Assembly: GCA_019637615.1 (NCBI GenBank)
Contig: JAHBVJ010000022.1
Coordinates: 88,015-152,014, forward strand
Source of the DNA: Anaerolineae bacterium
GTDB taxonomy: Bacteria; Chloroflexota; Anaerolineae; Aggregatilineales; UBA2796
Direction of reading: 5' to 3'
Length of the DNA stretch: 64,000 nt
Shown here one piece after another: positions 55,703 through 64,000 of the stretch. Each line of letters starts with the position of its first letter. Positions within the stretch are counted from its first letter, which is position 1. Below the pieces are notes generated by a model. It made no database searches. It was given only the letters and a program-made list of their open reading frames with translations, and was not told where the DNA came from. A program made the translations under genes and the position numbers.

Positions 55703-55908
55703 AATTGAAAATGAAACCACCTAATTAATGATAGGCTTGACGACTGACCTTTCCATTTAACACCCATAAGCGCGATTTGTGCAAGCAATTTTTACACAAC
55801 GACTACAGGGCGCGCAGGCTACGTAGGCAAGTTACCAAACTCAATTTTTATTTTATGCAAGGAACCTTGTTTTTAACGAAAATTTTGTAAAAAGTGAGAA
55901 AACTAACA

Positions 55909-57033
55909 ATGCTGTTTCCGATCACGCTTATCGCTGTCACACTGCTGATCGTCGTGATGCTGCTCAACCTGTATATCATCCTCAGCGCGGAACGTCACTA
56001 TCGACAATTATCCACTTTGGCACCGCTGCCAATACCTGACGCGAACAAGCGCTGGCCTTCCGTCGCTGTGATCGTACCTGCGCGTAATGAGAACGCCGTG
56101 ATCGAGCGCGTGGTTTGCAGTCTGACGCAGATAGAGTATCCAGCTTTCACCGTCACCGTGGTAGATGATCAATCCAGCGATGACACTGCCGCCAAAGCGC
56201 GGCGGGCGGGCGCGGCGGTGCTTACCTTGACCGACGCGCCGCCGTCAGGCTGGACGGGTAAATGCAACGCTTGTGAGCAAGCTGTCCAGCGCACCGAATC
56301 GGATTGGTTGTTGTTCACCGATGCCGACACCGCACATCAGCCCGATAGCCTGCACCGCGCTGTCGCCTACGCCGAAACGCAATGCCTCGATGCGCTCTCA
56401 CTGCTATTGCGTCAGGAATGCGTCACCTTCTCGGAAAAAGCCGTGCTGCCGATGGCTTACCAGAATTATTTCGCCACACTCGATCCGCAGTCCCCCGCCT
56501 TCAACGGTCAGTACATCTTGATTCGCCGCGCTGTGTACGAGACTAGCGGCGGCTTCGGGGCGGTGCGCAGCCGCGTGATGGAAGATGTCGCGCTGGCGGA
56601 ACATCTCCGCGCGCAAGGCTATCGGATCGCGCTGCTGAATGGTCATGACGCGGCCTCGGTGCGCATGTATCAGTCGTTCGGGGCGCTGTGGCAGGGAATG
56701 ACCAAAACCACTCTCGCCGCCGCCAAGGATCAGGGCTTGATCGGTCTGCTGCTGGCGCTACCCTTCTTTCTCGGTGTGTGGACGGTTCCGCTCGGCATTG
56801 TCGGTCTGCTGGTTGGTTTACCCATCGTGTCTGTGCTCGCCCTCGCCTCCATCGCGCTGACGGGAATCGGACTGTGGGCATGGCTCGCGCGCTTCGACGT
56901 GCAGCCGCGCTGGTTATTCGCCCTTCTAAATCCCGTCGGCGTGGCGATTATCTGGGGGATCGGACTGGTAGCGACGACGCGATCCGTACTGCGCTTGGGC
57001 GTGCAGTGGAAAGGGCGCACAATCCGCAGTTAG
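55909..57033 (+). CDS. membrane glycosyltransferase family 2 protein (HpnB/CrtQ-like)
   Basis: About 374 residues. One N-terminal helix, then the GT2 core VAVIVPARNENAVIERVVCS, VTVVDDQSSDDTAAKARRAG, WLLFTDADTAHQPDSL and RVMEDVALAEHLRAQGYRI, with the DAD metal site. Three C-terminal helices close it. The layout resembles hopanoid- and carotenoid-glycosylating transferases, but the acceptor cannot be told. ATG at 55909 is chosen; GTG at 55894 in frame is possible. Confidence 0.87.
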   Translation: MLFPITLIAVTLLIVVMLLNLYIILSAERHYRQLSTLAPLPIPDANKRWPSVAVIVPARNENAVIERVVCSLTQIEYPAFTVTVVDDQSSDDTAAKARRAGAAVLTLTDAPPSGWTGKCNACEQAVQRTESDWLLFTDADTAHQPDSLHRAVAYAETQCLDALSLLLRQECVTFSEKAVLPMAYQNYFATLDPQSPAFNGQYILIRRAVYETSGGFGAVRSRVMEDVALAEHLRAQGYRIALLNGHDAASVRMYQSFGALWQGMTKTTLAAAKDQGLIGLLLALPFFLGVWTVPLGIVGLLVGLPIVSVLALASIALTGIGLWAWLARFDVQPRWLFALLNPVGVAIIWGIGLVATTRSVLRLGVQWKGRTIRS

Positions 57034-57287
57034 TCCTTAGCGGTTGCTCATTTGACGTGAGGAGAAAAAGGGCATACAACATAGTCTGGATGTGTTGCAT
57101 CCATTCGACAACGGTGCTGTTGGTCAACACCTCATAGGAGTCAACTTTGCCTGACCTCTTTGTATATTTCCAAACCTCCCAATAATAGATTGATTTACGC
57201 TTGAATCGCTCCGCGCCGGGAAAAGGTGCGTAGAATTTGATGTAGAGAAGTTGTGCCATGTTTCGTTTATGAATGGCTGAGGTATGT

Positions 57288-59207
57288 ATGAAACGCTTGA
57301 ATAAACTGCTTCTCTTGCTATGGGCAGTTTTCTTGACTGCGCTGCTTGGCTTAGCTCCGGCTAATGCGCAGAGCAGCAGTCGTTCGCTGCGCTGGGAGCG
57401 CTACGATGTTGACATCAGCAACATCCAGACCAGCGCCAACAAATTCGATGTGGTGGAATCCTACGAACTGTATGTCGAGTATGGCTCGTTCGGCGGCGGC
57501 GATGTGACGATCCCCACTGACCGCTTGACAGGGCTGACCAACATTCGGATCACTGACGGCGGCAAAGACCTCCAGCAGCGCAGTACATCGTCACCAGCGC
57601 AGGGTACGTTTTACTTTACGCAGTCGGGTGGCAACTTGAACCTGACTTACGACTTTTTCCAGCGCGCCAGCACAGGTGAAACCCGCTATATCAAGCTGTA
57701 TTACACTGTCACAGGTGCGCTGCGCTCGTATCCAGATGGCGATCAGTTGTACTGGGTGGCGATCCCCGCCGACAAGCCGATCAGCGTCATGGCCTCCAAA
57801 GTGACGGTGACGTTGCCTGATGGCTTGACGCCTGATGTTTATACGACTTACCCCGACACATGGCCTGTCGAGCCGTCGGGAAATTCGCTGGTCTGGACAT
57901 CGCCATCCTCCATCGCGGCGGACGAGTCGCTCGAAGTGCGTGTGCAGTATAAGCACGATCCAGCCATGACCGCGCCACCGTGGCAAGGGTCATTCGATTT
58001 GCAGCGCAACTACGAAGAAAAGATTCAACCGCTGGTCAATCTGGGGTTGGCGGCGCTCGGCGTACTGATCGCGATTGGTGGCACGATCCTCGTCTACATC
58101 GAGTATGGCAAGCGCAAAGACCCCGAAGTCGGGCCAGTGCCGGAATATTTGAGCGAACCGCCAAGCAATGAGCCGCCAGCGGTCGTCCATGCACTGCTCA
58201 CGGAGAAAGTCGAGGTGCGCGACATCATCGCTACGCTGGTCGATCTGGCGCGGCGGGGCTTCGTAGTCTTCGAGCAGAACCGTACCGAGGGCTTGATGAG
58301 CATGTTCGGCGGCACGGAATTCACCTTCCACCGCACGGGCAACGACGAAACTGCGCTGACCAGCTTCGAAAAGATGATCATGCAAGCCTTCTTTCGTGCT
58401 GGAGCCACCGAAACGAGCCTCTCGCAGCTTCGCAACAAGTTCTACCAGTACATTCCTAACCTTCAGCGCGCGATTTATGCGGCGTTGGTGACGGAAGGGT
58501 TCTACACACAGTCGCCAGAAGCCACGCGCGGACAGTGGATGCTTGGTGGCATCGCGTTGATGGCGCTTGGCGGCGTCGGCGGGTTCCTAGCATTATCGAC
58601 GGAAGCGTTGGTCGCCATCTCCCCGATGCTATGCCTGCCCTTGTTCGGGGTAGCTTTCGTCGGCCTCGTCACGCTGATCGGCGCGTCCGCCATGCCGCGC
58701 CGCACGGAGAAAGGCGCAATCGAACGTGCCAAATGGTTAGCTTTCCGCAAGTATCTATCCAATATCAAGCAGTACACCGATGTCAGCCAAGCGACTGAAC
58801 AGTTCGAGAAGTACATCGGTTACGCGGTGGCTTTTGGCATCGACCGCCAATGGACGCGCGAATTCTCCAACGTGCTGACTTCGTACCCGACGTGGTACTA
58901 TCCAACTTATCTTGGCGGGCGTTGGGGACGCGGCTATCGTCGTGGCGGCTATGGCTATGGAACGCCTGATTTTGGTCAGCCCGATTTCGGCAGCGGCATG
59001 GGCAACATAGGCGGTTTGAATGAGATGAGTCACGGCCTGACGGAAGGGCTAAACTCGCTGAGTGATGGATTGACCAAAATGCTCAACGATGCCTCCAGCG
59101 CCATGACCAGCCGTCCGAGCAGTTCCAGCAGCGGTGGACGCGGGTTTAGCGGTGGTGGTTCTCACGGTGGCGGCGGATCGGGCGGCGGTAGTCGCGGTTT
59201 TCACTGA
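57288..59207 (+). CDS. DUF2207 membrane protein
   Basis: A 639-residue protein with a signal peptide (about 1-28), an extracytoplasmic beta domain (about 29-235; SLRWERYDVDISNIQTSANK), one membrane helix (about 248-270), a cytoplasmic domain with a winged-helix-like part (DIIATLVDLARRGFVVFEQN), two more helices (about 412-460) and a Gly/Ser-rich C-terminus (GGRGFSGGGSHGGGGSGGGS). This is the layout of DUF2207 proteins. Function is unknown. GAGGT precedes ATG 57288. The zinc-ribbon gene follows after 14 bp. Confidence 0.88.
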   Translation: MKRLNKLLLLLWAVFLTALLGLAPANAQSSSRSLRWERYDVDISNIQTSANKFDVVESYELYVEYGSFGGGDVTIPTDRLTGLTNIRITDGGKDLQQRSTSSPAQGTFYFTQSGGNLNLTYDFFQRASTGETRYIKLYYTVTGALRSYPDGDQLYWVAIPADKPISVMASKVTVTLPDGLTPDVYTTYPDTWPVEPSGNSLVWTSPSSIAADESLEVRVQYKHDPAMTAPPWQGSFDLQRNYEEKIQPLVNLGLAALGVLIAIGGTILVYIEYGKRKDPEVGPVPEYLSEPPSNEPPAVVHALLTEKVEVRDIIATLVDLARRGFVVFEQNRTEGLMSMFGGTEFTFHRTGNDETALTSFEKMIMQAFFRAGATETSLSQLRNKFYQYIPNLQRAIYAALVTEGFYTQSPEATRGQWMLGGIALMALGGVGGFLALSTEALVAISPMLCLPLFGVAFVGLVTLIGASAMPRRTEKGAIERAKWLAFRKYLSNIKQYTDVSQATEQFEKYIGYAVAFGIDRQWTREFSNVLTSYPTWYYPTYLGGRWGRGYRRGGYGYGTPDFGQPDFGSGMGNIGGLNEMSHGLTEGLNSLSDGLTKMLNDASSAMTSRPSSSSSGGRGFSGGGSHGGGGSGGGSRGFH

Positions 59208-59221
59208 GATAGAGGTGTTGC

Positions 59222-59734
59222 ATGAATTCTAATCGTCTGGTTGGCATTATCCTGATCGTCGTCGGGATCGTGATCGGCTTCGTCGCGGGCGCGTGGTTAT
59301 TTACCAACGAGGGCTTGGAGGGGCCAGCACGTATCCTCGGTCTGGGCATCGCGCTGCTGGTGATCGTCGCGCCGATGGTTGGCGGCGGCATCTACCTGCT
59401 CTCGATGGGACAGAAGGAGTCGGTGACCGCTTCCAAAGCGCAGCAACAGCGTAAACTGCTCAACATCGTGCAGACGCGCGGTTCCGTCTCGATGAATGAC
59501 ATGGTGATCGAGATGCAGACCTCACAAGATGCCGTCAAGCAGATGATCTATGATCTGGTCGGCTTGGGCGTGTTCAGCGGCTATATCAATTGGGATAAGG
59601 GCATCCTGTATTCCAGCGAGGCCAGCAAACTGCGCGATCTGACCAAATGCCCGAACTGCGGCGGCGAGATCACGCTCGGCGGTAAGGGTGTCGCCAAGTG
59701 CAAGTATTGTGGGACGGAATTCTTCTTGTCCTGA
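59222..59734 (+). CDS. membrane protein with winged-helix-like and zinc-ribbon ends
   Basis: A 170-residue protein. Two N-terminal helices (about 6-28 and 38-62), a cytoplasmic helical segment resembling a small winged helix (MNDMVIEMQTSQDAVKQMIY), and a C-terminal CPNC...CKYC zinc ribbon. GAGGTG precedes the ATG, 14 bp after the DUF2207 gene; they probably form an operon and may act together. Confidence 0.75.
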   Translation: MNSNRLVGIILIVVGIVIGFVAGAWLFTNEGLEGPARILGLGIALLVIVAPMVGGGIYLLSMGQKESVTASKAQQQRKLLNIVQTRGSVSMNDMVIEMQTSQDAVKQMIYDLVGLGVFSGYINWDKGILYSSEASKLRDLTKCPNCGGEITLGGKGVAKCKYCGTEFFLS

Positions 59735-59795
59735 GTGATAAGCACTACTGATGAGGGCTAACCACACAGGGAACACCCTCATCAGCGGGTAGGAA

Positions 59796-60248
59796 TTAGA
59801 CGATCAGCAAGTCGAGCAGCAAATAAATCACAATCAGACTGCTCAGGCTGGATAGCAACAGTCGCAGTGAATTGATCCGCATGAGTGCTTCCATATCGCC
59901 GCCAACTGCTTGACCAGTCTCCTTGATGCGATTGTAAACGGGCGTCGCCACCACGGCGGTGACTGCCGAGACCGCCATGTTGATGATCAGCGCGACGATC
60001 AGCCACGCAACGGGCATGGTCGGCGGTTGGGTGGCGATCAAGATCAGGTTGCAGAGCAGCATCACGCCATAGGCCACCAGTAACGGCAAGGTTAAGCGCT
60101 GTTCATATTCCTTCAAATAGGTGGGAAACTCCGCCCTACCAACATAGGCAAGCAGCGGATACGCCTCTAAATGAATGTAGGCTTGCGCTCCATTGTGAAA
60201 AAACGTCGTGAAAACGAAGATAACAAATATCACCAGTTGAATGGTCAT
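59796..60248 (-). CDS. four-helix membrane protein, hypothetical
   Basis: A 150-residue protein of about four helices: VIFVIFVFTTFFHNGAQAYI, then LPLLVAYGVMLLCNLILIAT, AWLIVALIINMAVSAVTAVV and the C-terminal SLSSLIVIYLLLDLLIV. Some resemblance to DUF1772-type membrane proteins is possible but not shown. It stands between two other transcription units. Confidence 0.65.
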   Translation of the reverse strand: MTIQLVIFVIFVFTTFFHNGAQAYIHLEAYPLLAYVGRAEFPTYLKEYEQRLTLPLLVAYGVMLLCNLILIATQPPTMPVAWLIVALIINMAVSAVTAVVATPVYNRIKETGQAVGGDMEALMRINSLRLLLSSLSSLIVIYLLLDLLIV

Positions 60249-60378
60249 CGTCTGAGCCTCTCTCCCCTAAATGGTTGGAACACTTAGAGTGTAAGGGCGG
60301 GTCAGGAGATAGCACAATCATTGTCATGAAGCGAGGGGTATTGTCGAACATCTTCATAGGCTGCTCGATACGGGGCAG

Positions 60379-61275
60379 CTATGTCGAAAGTCGCAAATGC
60401 GCTTTCAGGAATTGCGCGATGTCGTTGAGCGATTGAACAGCCTGCGGCAATCCCATATTCAGCTGCCACACGTGCCACATGCGCGGATAAATCTCCAACC
60501 GCACATCCACGCCCGCCGCCTTTGCCAATTTTTCGATTTGAACTGAATCGTCGCGTAGAATCTCATCTTCACCAGCATGAACCAACAGCGGTGGCAGGCC
60601 ACGCCAATCGCCAAACGCCGGTGAGATCAAGGGATCGCGGGCGTCGTTGTGGGCTACATACGATTGGTTGTAGAGTTTGGCTGCTTTGGGATGCAGCACG
60701 GGGTCATACAGCTCTTGAAAATGACCGCTTCTGTCAGAGATATCTGCGACGGGCGAGAGACATACAGCAGCCGCAGGCAGCGGATCGCCACTATCACGCA
60801 GCTTCATCAGAGTCGTGATGGTCAAATTGCCACCCGCCGAATCCCCCGCCACCACGATATTTTGCGCGGCGATGTTCTGTTTCAACAGCCAGCGATACGC
60901 GGTTACACAATCCTCTAACGCAGCGGGGAAGGGATACTCCGGCGCAACCCGATAATCTACCAGCAAGGCACGAATGCCAAGTTTGCGCACCAAATACGCC
61001 ACCATTTGAAGATGGAGAGACGTTAACCCCAAGACGAACCCGCCGCCGTGCAGATAAAGGAGCACATGATCGGCGGGGCTATGTTGTGGGACGATCCATT
61101 CGCACGGTACGCCATCCGCAGAGACAGCTTGCCGCGAGACATCGGCTGGCAACCGTGCCTTCGCAGTACTTTGCTTGATCGCCCAGCGTGTCAGCGAGAG
61201 CGGCAAGTACGCATTCAGAAAACGGATGATGGGCAAACTGGCACGGATATTGCGTTCAGTCGATGATAGCGCCAC
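60379..61275 (-). CDS. alpha/beta hydrolase, HSL-type esterase
   Basis: A 298-residue esterase of the hormone-sensitive-lipase family. The oxyanion motif is HGGGF (76-80), the nucleophile is Ser146 in GDSAGGN, the aspartate is in LVHAGEDEILRDD and the histidine in MWHVWQ. It hydrolyses short- to medium-chain esters. It is last in the minus-strand TetR-SDR-esterase cluster, 64 bp after the SDR gene. Confidence 0.93.
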   Translation of the reverse strand: MALSSTERNIRASLPIIRFLNAYLPLSLTRWAIKQSTAKARLPADVSRQAVSADGVPCEWIVPQHSPADHVLLYLHGGGFVLGLTSLHLQMVAYLVRKLGIRALLVDYRVAPEYPFPAALEDCVTAYRWLLKQNIAAQNIVVAGDSAGGNLTITTLMKLRDSGDPLPAAAVCLSPVADISDRSGHFQELYDPVLHPKAAKLYNQSYVAHNDARDPLISPAFGDWRGLPPLLVHAGEDEILRDDSVQIEKLAKAAGVDVRLEIYPRMWHVWQLNMGLPQAVQSLNDIAQFLKAHLRLST

Positions 61276-61339
61276 GTTGCGGCCTTTCTGTCAACGAAAA
61301 TCGGTGATGCGTAGTTTGGGTGCGCGTAGGCTATTTGGC

Positions 61340-62149
61340 CTAGGATGGAAGTAAGCCTTTCATCTGGTTATACATGAATCGCGTTGCCCGTTTGGGGCTG
61401 AGGCGGTATAGAAAGTTCATCAACTTGGCATCATTGCCGATATATACCTGAAATTGATCGCGTTCCATGCCATTGAGGATAGTGTCGGCGGCTTTCTCGG
61501 CGGAGGTGGTAGGAAAACTCTGTGATGATTCAGTCGCCGCTCCGGTCGGGATCGGAACGCCAGAGTTCTGGGTGATGTTGGTGGCAATGGCACCGGGAAA
61601 AACAACGGTTACCTTGATGTTCGTGTCAAGCAGCTCCGAATACAACCCCTCCGTCAGCAATTTGACGCCCGCTTTTGACGCGCCATACAGGGTTTGTCCG
61701 GGCACGGGAAAGAAGCCACCCATGCTCGACACATTCACAATATGTGCTGCTGGGCGCTGCATCAAATGGGGCAAAAAGGCTTTGGTCATGTAGATGACAC
61801 CGTACAGATTCACGTTCAACACGCGGTCGATGGCATCATAGGACAACTCATTTAAGCGCACAAACGGCTGAATAATCCCGGCATTGTTGATCAGGCCGTC
61901 TACCGCGCCGTGTGCTTTGATGACCGCGTCAGGCAGCGCATCCACGGCATTGCGATCACTCACATTCGCGACATGGATACTGATTTTGTCTTGATGCTGT
62001 CCGGCGAGTCCGACTGTTTCCTTGAGCGTCTTTTCGTTAAGGTCGATGGCGGCAACGCGCGCACCTTTGCTCACGAGCGCAAGAACGAGGGCACGTCCCA
62101 TGCCGCTGCCCCCACCTGTCACGACAATAACCTTATTCATCGCTTTCAT
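61340..62149 (-). CDS. short-chain dehydrogenase/reductase
   Basis: A 269-residue NAD(P)-dependent oxidoreductase. The cofactor motif TGGGSGMG is at 11-18, the strand-4 motif is NNAG, the catalytic serine lies in NVSSMGG, and the active site is YGASK. The substrate is unknown; neighbours suggest a small hydrophobic or esterified alcohol. It lies 54 bp after the TetR gene on the same strand. Confidence 0.93.
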   Translation of the reverse strand: MKAMNKVIVVTGGGSGMGRALVLALVSKGARVAAIDLNEKTLKETVGLAGQHQDKISIHVANVSDRNAVDALPDAVIKAHGAVDGLINNAGIIQPFVRLNELSYDAIDRVLNVNLYGVIYMTKAFLPHLMQRPAAHIVNVSSMGGFFPVPGQTLYGASKAGVKLLTEGLYSELLDTNIKVTVVFPGAIATNITQNSGVPIPTGAATESSQSFPTTSAEKAADTILNGMERDQFQVYIGNDAKLMNFLYRLSPKRATRFMYNQMKGLLPS

Positions 62150-62203
62150 TGGATTATCCTTTCATCGTCGCTGGCTTCATCGAAAGCCAGTATGTAGTTG
62201 GTT

Positions 62204-62818
62204 TTACCCCTCCAGATACGGGACAATCATTTTGGAAAAGAGGCTGAATGTGGCGGTCAGGTTTACTGCATCCGGATCAAGAAGCCACTGAATGTGCAAG
62301 CCATCCATGACGGCGATAATTACGCTCGCGAGTTCGTCGAGATCAACATCTGGACGAACACTAATTTGCCGAAACTGCTGCGTGAAAATCTCACGCTGAC
62401 GGCGGTAGCGATCCACAAAAAAGTGATGCGATGGATGCTCACCAGAGATGCTTTCCCCTACGAGAACGACAAACAATTGGATGAGGGCAGGGATTTTCTC
62501 ATTGTCGCCCCAGAAGCGTTCCATAATCGCGAAAAATTCCGCGACATTTTCCTTTTTCAACGCGATCAAGGCGGCGTACTTTTCGAAATCTCGCGCGTCG
62601 CGATAAGCAAGAACGCCCTGCAATAAATGCACTTTACTGGGGAAGTAATGCAGTACGCCCGGTTCGGTTAACCCTACTACTTCGGCAACCATTGCGAGGG
62701 TCGTCCCTTGAAATCCGTACTGTCCGAAAAGTTTCGTAGCTATTTCTAAAATCTCGTCGGCACGGTTTCTTCGCCGCCGCGTTTTATTCGTCTGCGCGGC
62801 CTCATTTTTGTGTTTCAT
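62204..62818 (-). CDS. TetR-family transcriptional regulator
   Basis: A 204-residue regulator with an N-terminal TetR helix-turn-helix (ILEIATKLFGQYGFQGTTLA, then VVGLTEPGVLHYFPSK) and a ligand-binding helical domain. ATG 62818 is preferred over 62836 because a minus-strand TATAAT lies at 62830-62825, downstream of 62836 in transcription. The mRNA would then begin at or next to this ATG, a leaderless start. A palindrome at 62841-62860 covers the -35 region, which fits self-repression and control of the downstream SDR and esterase. Confidence 0.9.
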   Translation of the reverse strand: MKHKNEAAQTNKTRRRRNRADEILEIATKLFGQYGFQGTTLAMVAEVVGLTEPGVLHYFPSKVHLLQGVLAYRDARDFEKYAALIALKKENVAEFFAIMERFWGDNEKIPALIQLFVVLVGESISGEHPSHHFFVDRYRRQREIFTQQFRQISVRPDVDLDELASVIIAVMDGLHIQWLLDPDAVNLTATFSLFSKMIVPYLEG

Positions 62819-62824
62819 AAGCTC

Positions 62825-62830
62825 ATTATA
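62825..62830 (-). promoter_or_regulatory. -10 element of TetR operon
   Basis: TATAAT on the minus strand, six bases before the ATG at 62818. No separate ribosome site fits between them. Confidence 0.6.
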
Positions 62831-62840
62831 CCTCAATTTA

Positions 62841-62860
62841 CTTACCTAGCGCTAGTTAAG
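62841..62860. promoter_or_regulatory. candidate TetR-family operator
   Basis: CTTACCTAGCGCTAGTTAAG is a 20-base palindrome with 18 of 20 positions symmetric, centred on TAGCGCTA, ten bases upstream of the -10 element of the TetR gene. Confidence 0.6.
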
Positions 62861-63011
62861 TTATTTTGATCTAGCACGCATCTGATGGATAAGAAGAGGT
62901 GATATAAGTTTGGCTAATGACTCTCGATAAGTGATTGGCTATAACTACATTCGATTTACTCCGTTAAAGTAGAAACCAAGGTGGTACGCAAACTCATCAA
63001 GGATTATTTCG

Positions 63012-63455
63012 ATGCGTAAAGCAAGCAAGAAAAACAACCAGCGACAGAATCAGCGGCTGCTTATTGGCGGTGTGGTCTTCATCGCGATTATCGTCGTCAT
63101 TGGCGTCGTCGTGCTGACCCGAACATCAAGCAGCGTGAGCGCCGCTGCCAAGCTAACCCCGGCACAATATCAACAGCAGTTTGGTAGTACAGCCACGCAG
63201 CATCTTCTGCTAGACGTGCGCACACCAGACGAATTCGCCAGTGAGCATATTGCGGGCGCAGTCAATATTTCTGTGCAGACGCTACCAGATCGGTTGAGCG
63301 AAGTGCCACGCGACATCCCCGTTGTCATCTACTGTCACAGCGGCAACCGGAGCGCACAGGCGGCTCGCATCCTGAGCGATGCTGGCTACACCAACATTTA
63401 CGATCTGGGCGGCATTAACGCTTGGACTGCGGCTGGCTTACCCACCGTTCAGTAA
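63012..63455 (+). CDS. membrane-anchored rhodanese-like sulfurtransferase
   Basis: A 147-residue protein. One N-terminal helix (about 17-37) puts the rhodanese domain outside the cytoplasm. The active-site loop is CHSGNRS with its persulfide cysteine; LLLDVRTPDEFASEHIAGAV is the conserved substrate-side motif. It is first in a sulfur module with a second rhodanese and a TauE/SafE gene. Confidence 0.92.
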   Translation: MRKASKKNNQRQNQRLLIGGVVFIAIIVVIGVVVLTRTSSSVSAAAKLTPAQYQQQFGSTATQHLLLDVRTPDEFASEHIAGAVNISVQTLPDRLSEVPRDIPVVIYCHSGNRSAQAARILSDAGYTNIYDLGGINAWTAAGLPTVQ

Positions 63456-63490
63456 TTACACCGCTACCTAACCAACACGAGGACACGATC

Positions 63491-63838
63491 TTGAACCTAT
63501 TGAAATCACTATTCGGCAACGATGGCACGACACTTTCCGCCGCTGATGCTAAAGCCCGTATGGATCAGGGTGAGCGCCTATTCATCCTTGATGTACGTCA
63601 GCCGGACGAATTCCAAAATGGGCATATCGCTGGTGCGAAGTTGATCCCGCTTGGCGAATTGAACGCACGCCTGAAGGAACTGCCGACGGACAAAGCCATT
63701 CTGTGCGTATGCGCGTCAGGGTCACGCAGCAGCGTTGCGACGCGGCATCTGCTTGGCGCTGGTTACAAGGCGCTGAATATGCGTGGCGGCATGGCGGGGT
63801 GGCGGTTAGCTGGCTTCGCGGTGAAGAAGGGCAAATAA
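63491..63838 (+). CDS. cytoplasmic rhodanese-like protein
   Basis: A 115-residue protein with the rhodanese motif LFILDVRQPDEFQNGHIAGA and active-site loop CASGSRS. It has no membrane helix. TTG at 63491 is the likely start because GAGGA lies seven bases upstream; the longer frame overlaps the first rhodanese gene. It starts 36 bp after that gene. Confidence 0.88.
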   Translation: MNLLKSLFGNDGTTLSAADAKARMDQGERLFILDVRQPDEFQNGHIAGAKLIPLGELNARLKELPTDKAILCVCASGSRSSVATRHLLGAGYKALNMRGGMAGWRLAGFAVKKGK

Positions 63839-63849
63839 GGGAGCAAACG

Positions 63850-64000
63850 ATGCTCAGTCTGCTGTTGGGTTTCGGCATTGGCGCTTCATTAGGACTACTC
63901 GGCGGCGGCGGCTCGATCCTGACAGTGCCCGCGTTGGTGTATCTGATCGGTCAGCAACCCCAGGTTGCCGTGACGACTTCGCTGGCGATTGTGGGGGCGA
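63850..64000 (+). CDS. TauE/SafE family anion transporter, 5' end only
   Basis: The first 50 residues from ATG 63850 are visible: MLSLLLGFGIGASLGLLGGG, then GSILTVPALVYLIG, typical of the first helix of TauE/SafE sulfite/organosulfonate exporters. AAGGGAG precedes it. It follows the second rhodanese by 11 bp; the cluster suggests sulfite or thiosulfate export. Confidence 0.85.
   Translation, partial: MLSLLLGFGIGASLGLLGGGGSILTVPALVYLIGQQPQVAVTTSLAIVGA

Noticed and set aside
56948..57259. 103-codon minus-strand frame ahead of DUF2207 gene
   Set aside because: Its first 50 residues look protein-like, but it overlaps the glycosyltransferase 3' end and lacks a ribosome site.

Overview
This looks like chromosomal DNA of a Chloroflexota bacterium, probably of the Anaerolineae type. 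The evidence is indirect but consistent. Secreted and membrane proteins use Thr-Pro rich linkers. There are two large Ser/Thr kinases and a TIR-WD40 protein. Serine hydroxymethyltransferase is fused to the glycine-cleavage T protein, and complex I genes nuoJKLMN stand apart from nuoA-I. Many -10-like hexamers read TACAAT, TATGAT or TATAAT. I saw no rRNA, tRNA, CRISPR array, insertion sequence or phage gene.

Layout. 1-3.2 kb: 5' part of an HtrA-like protease, a DUF4342 protein, a zinc-ribbon membrane protein, a methyltransferase and a small protein with an L7/L12-like segment. 3.4-10.9 kb: nuoJ-K-L-M-N, ending in an intrinsic terminator; NuoJ carries a large inserted DUF4397-like region, and NuoL and NuoM carry His-rich loops. 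11-14.8 kb: an EF-Tu domain-2-like miniprotein, two small paralogous four-helix proteins resembling part of heme-copper oxidase subunit I around a GNAT acetyltransferase, and an MFS transporter. 15-20 kb: aldo/keto reductase, AraC regulator, SRPBCC protein, DHFR/RibD-like reductase and an M20-type amidohydrolase. 20-27.4 kb: kinase-ATPase-TPR regulator, ScyD/ScyE-like protein, YceI protein, M32 carboxypeptidase and a secreted protein of unknown function.

27.4-32.7 kb: a 461-bp divergent region with two candidate RNA control elements, then a Ca2+-type P-ATPase, a winged-helix-like protein and a small secreted protein. 32.7-40.4 kb: the GlyA-GcvT fusion and the TIR-TM-WD40 protein with a two-helix membrane neighbour. 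40.7-46.1 kb: two small RAM-like proteins, a pentapeptide-like membrane protein, asd (with a possible leader ORF and terminator), psuG and a DUF3291 protein. 46.1-54.6 kb: a second membrane-anchored Ser/Thr kinase, a gene-free AT-rich stretch with seven ATGATCGG octamers, and a 1.8-kaa surface protein with DUF11-like modules, a Thr/Pro stalk and a C-terminal LPNTG-type sorting signal. 54.6-64 kb: an APH-like kinase, glycosyltransferase, DUF2207 protein with a zinc-ribbon partner, a TetR-SDR-esterase cluster with a candidate operator, and a sulfur module (two rhodaneses, then the start of a TauE/SafE transporter).

The clearest physiological units are the proton-pumping arm of complex I, one-carbon metabolism by the GlyA-GcvT fusion, the TetR-controlled SDR/esterase operon and the rhodanese/TauE sulfur module. 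The items most worth a second look are the three-way base-pairing leader at 27425-27519, the NuoJ insertion, the GlyA-GcvT fusion, the octamer cluster near 48.4 kb and the possible Thr-rich leader peptide before asd.
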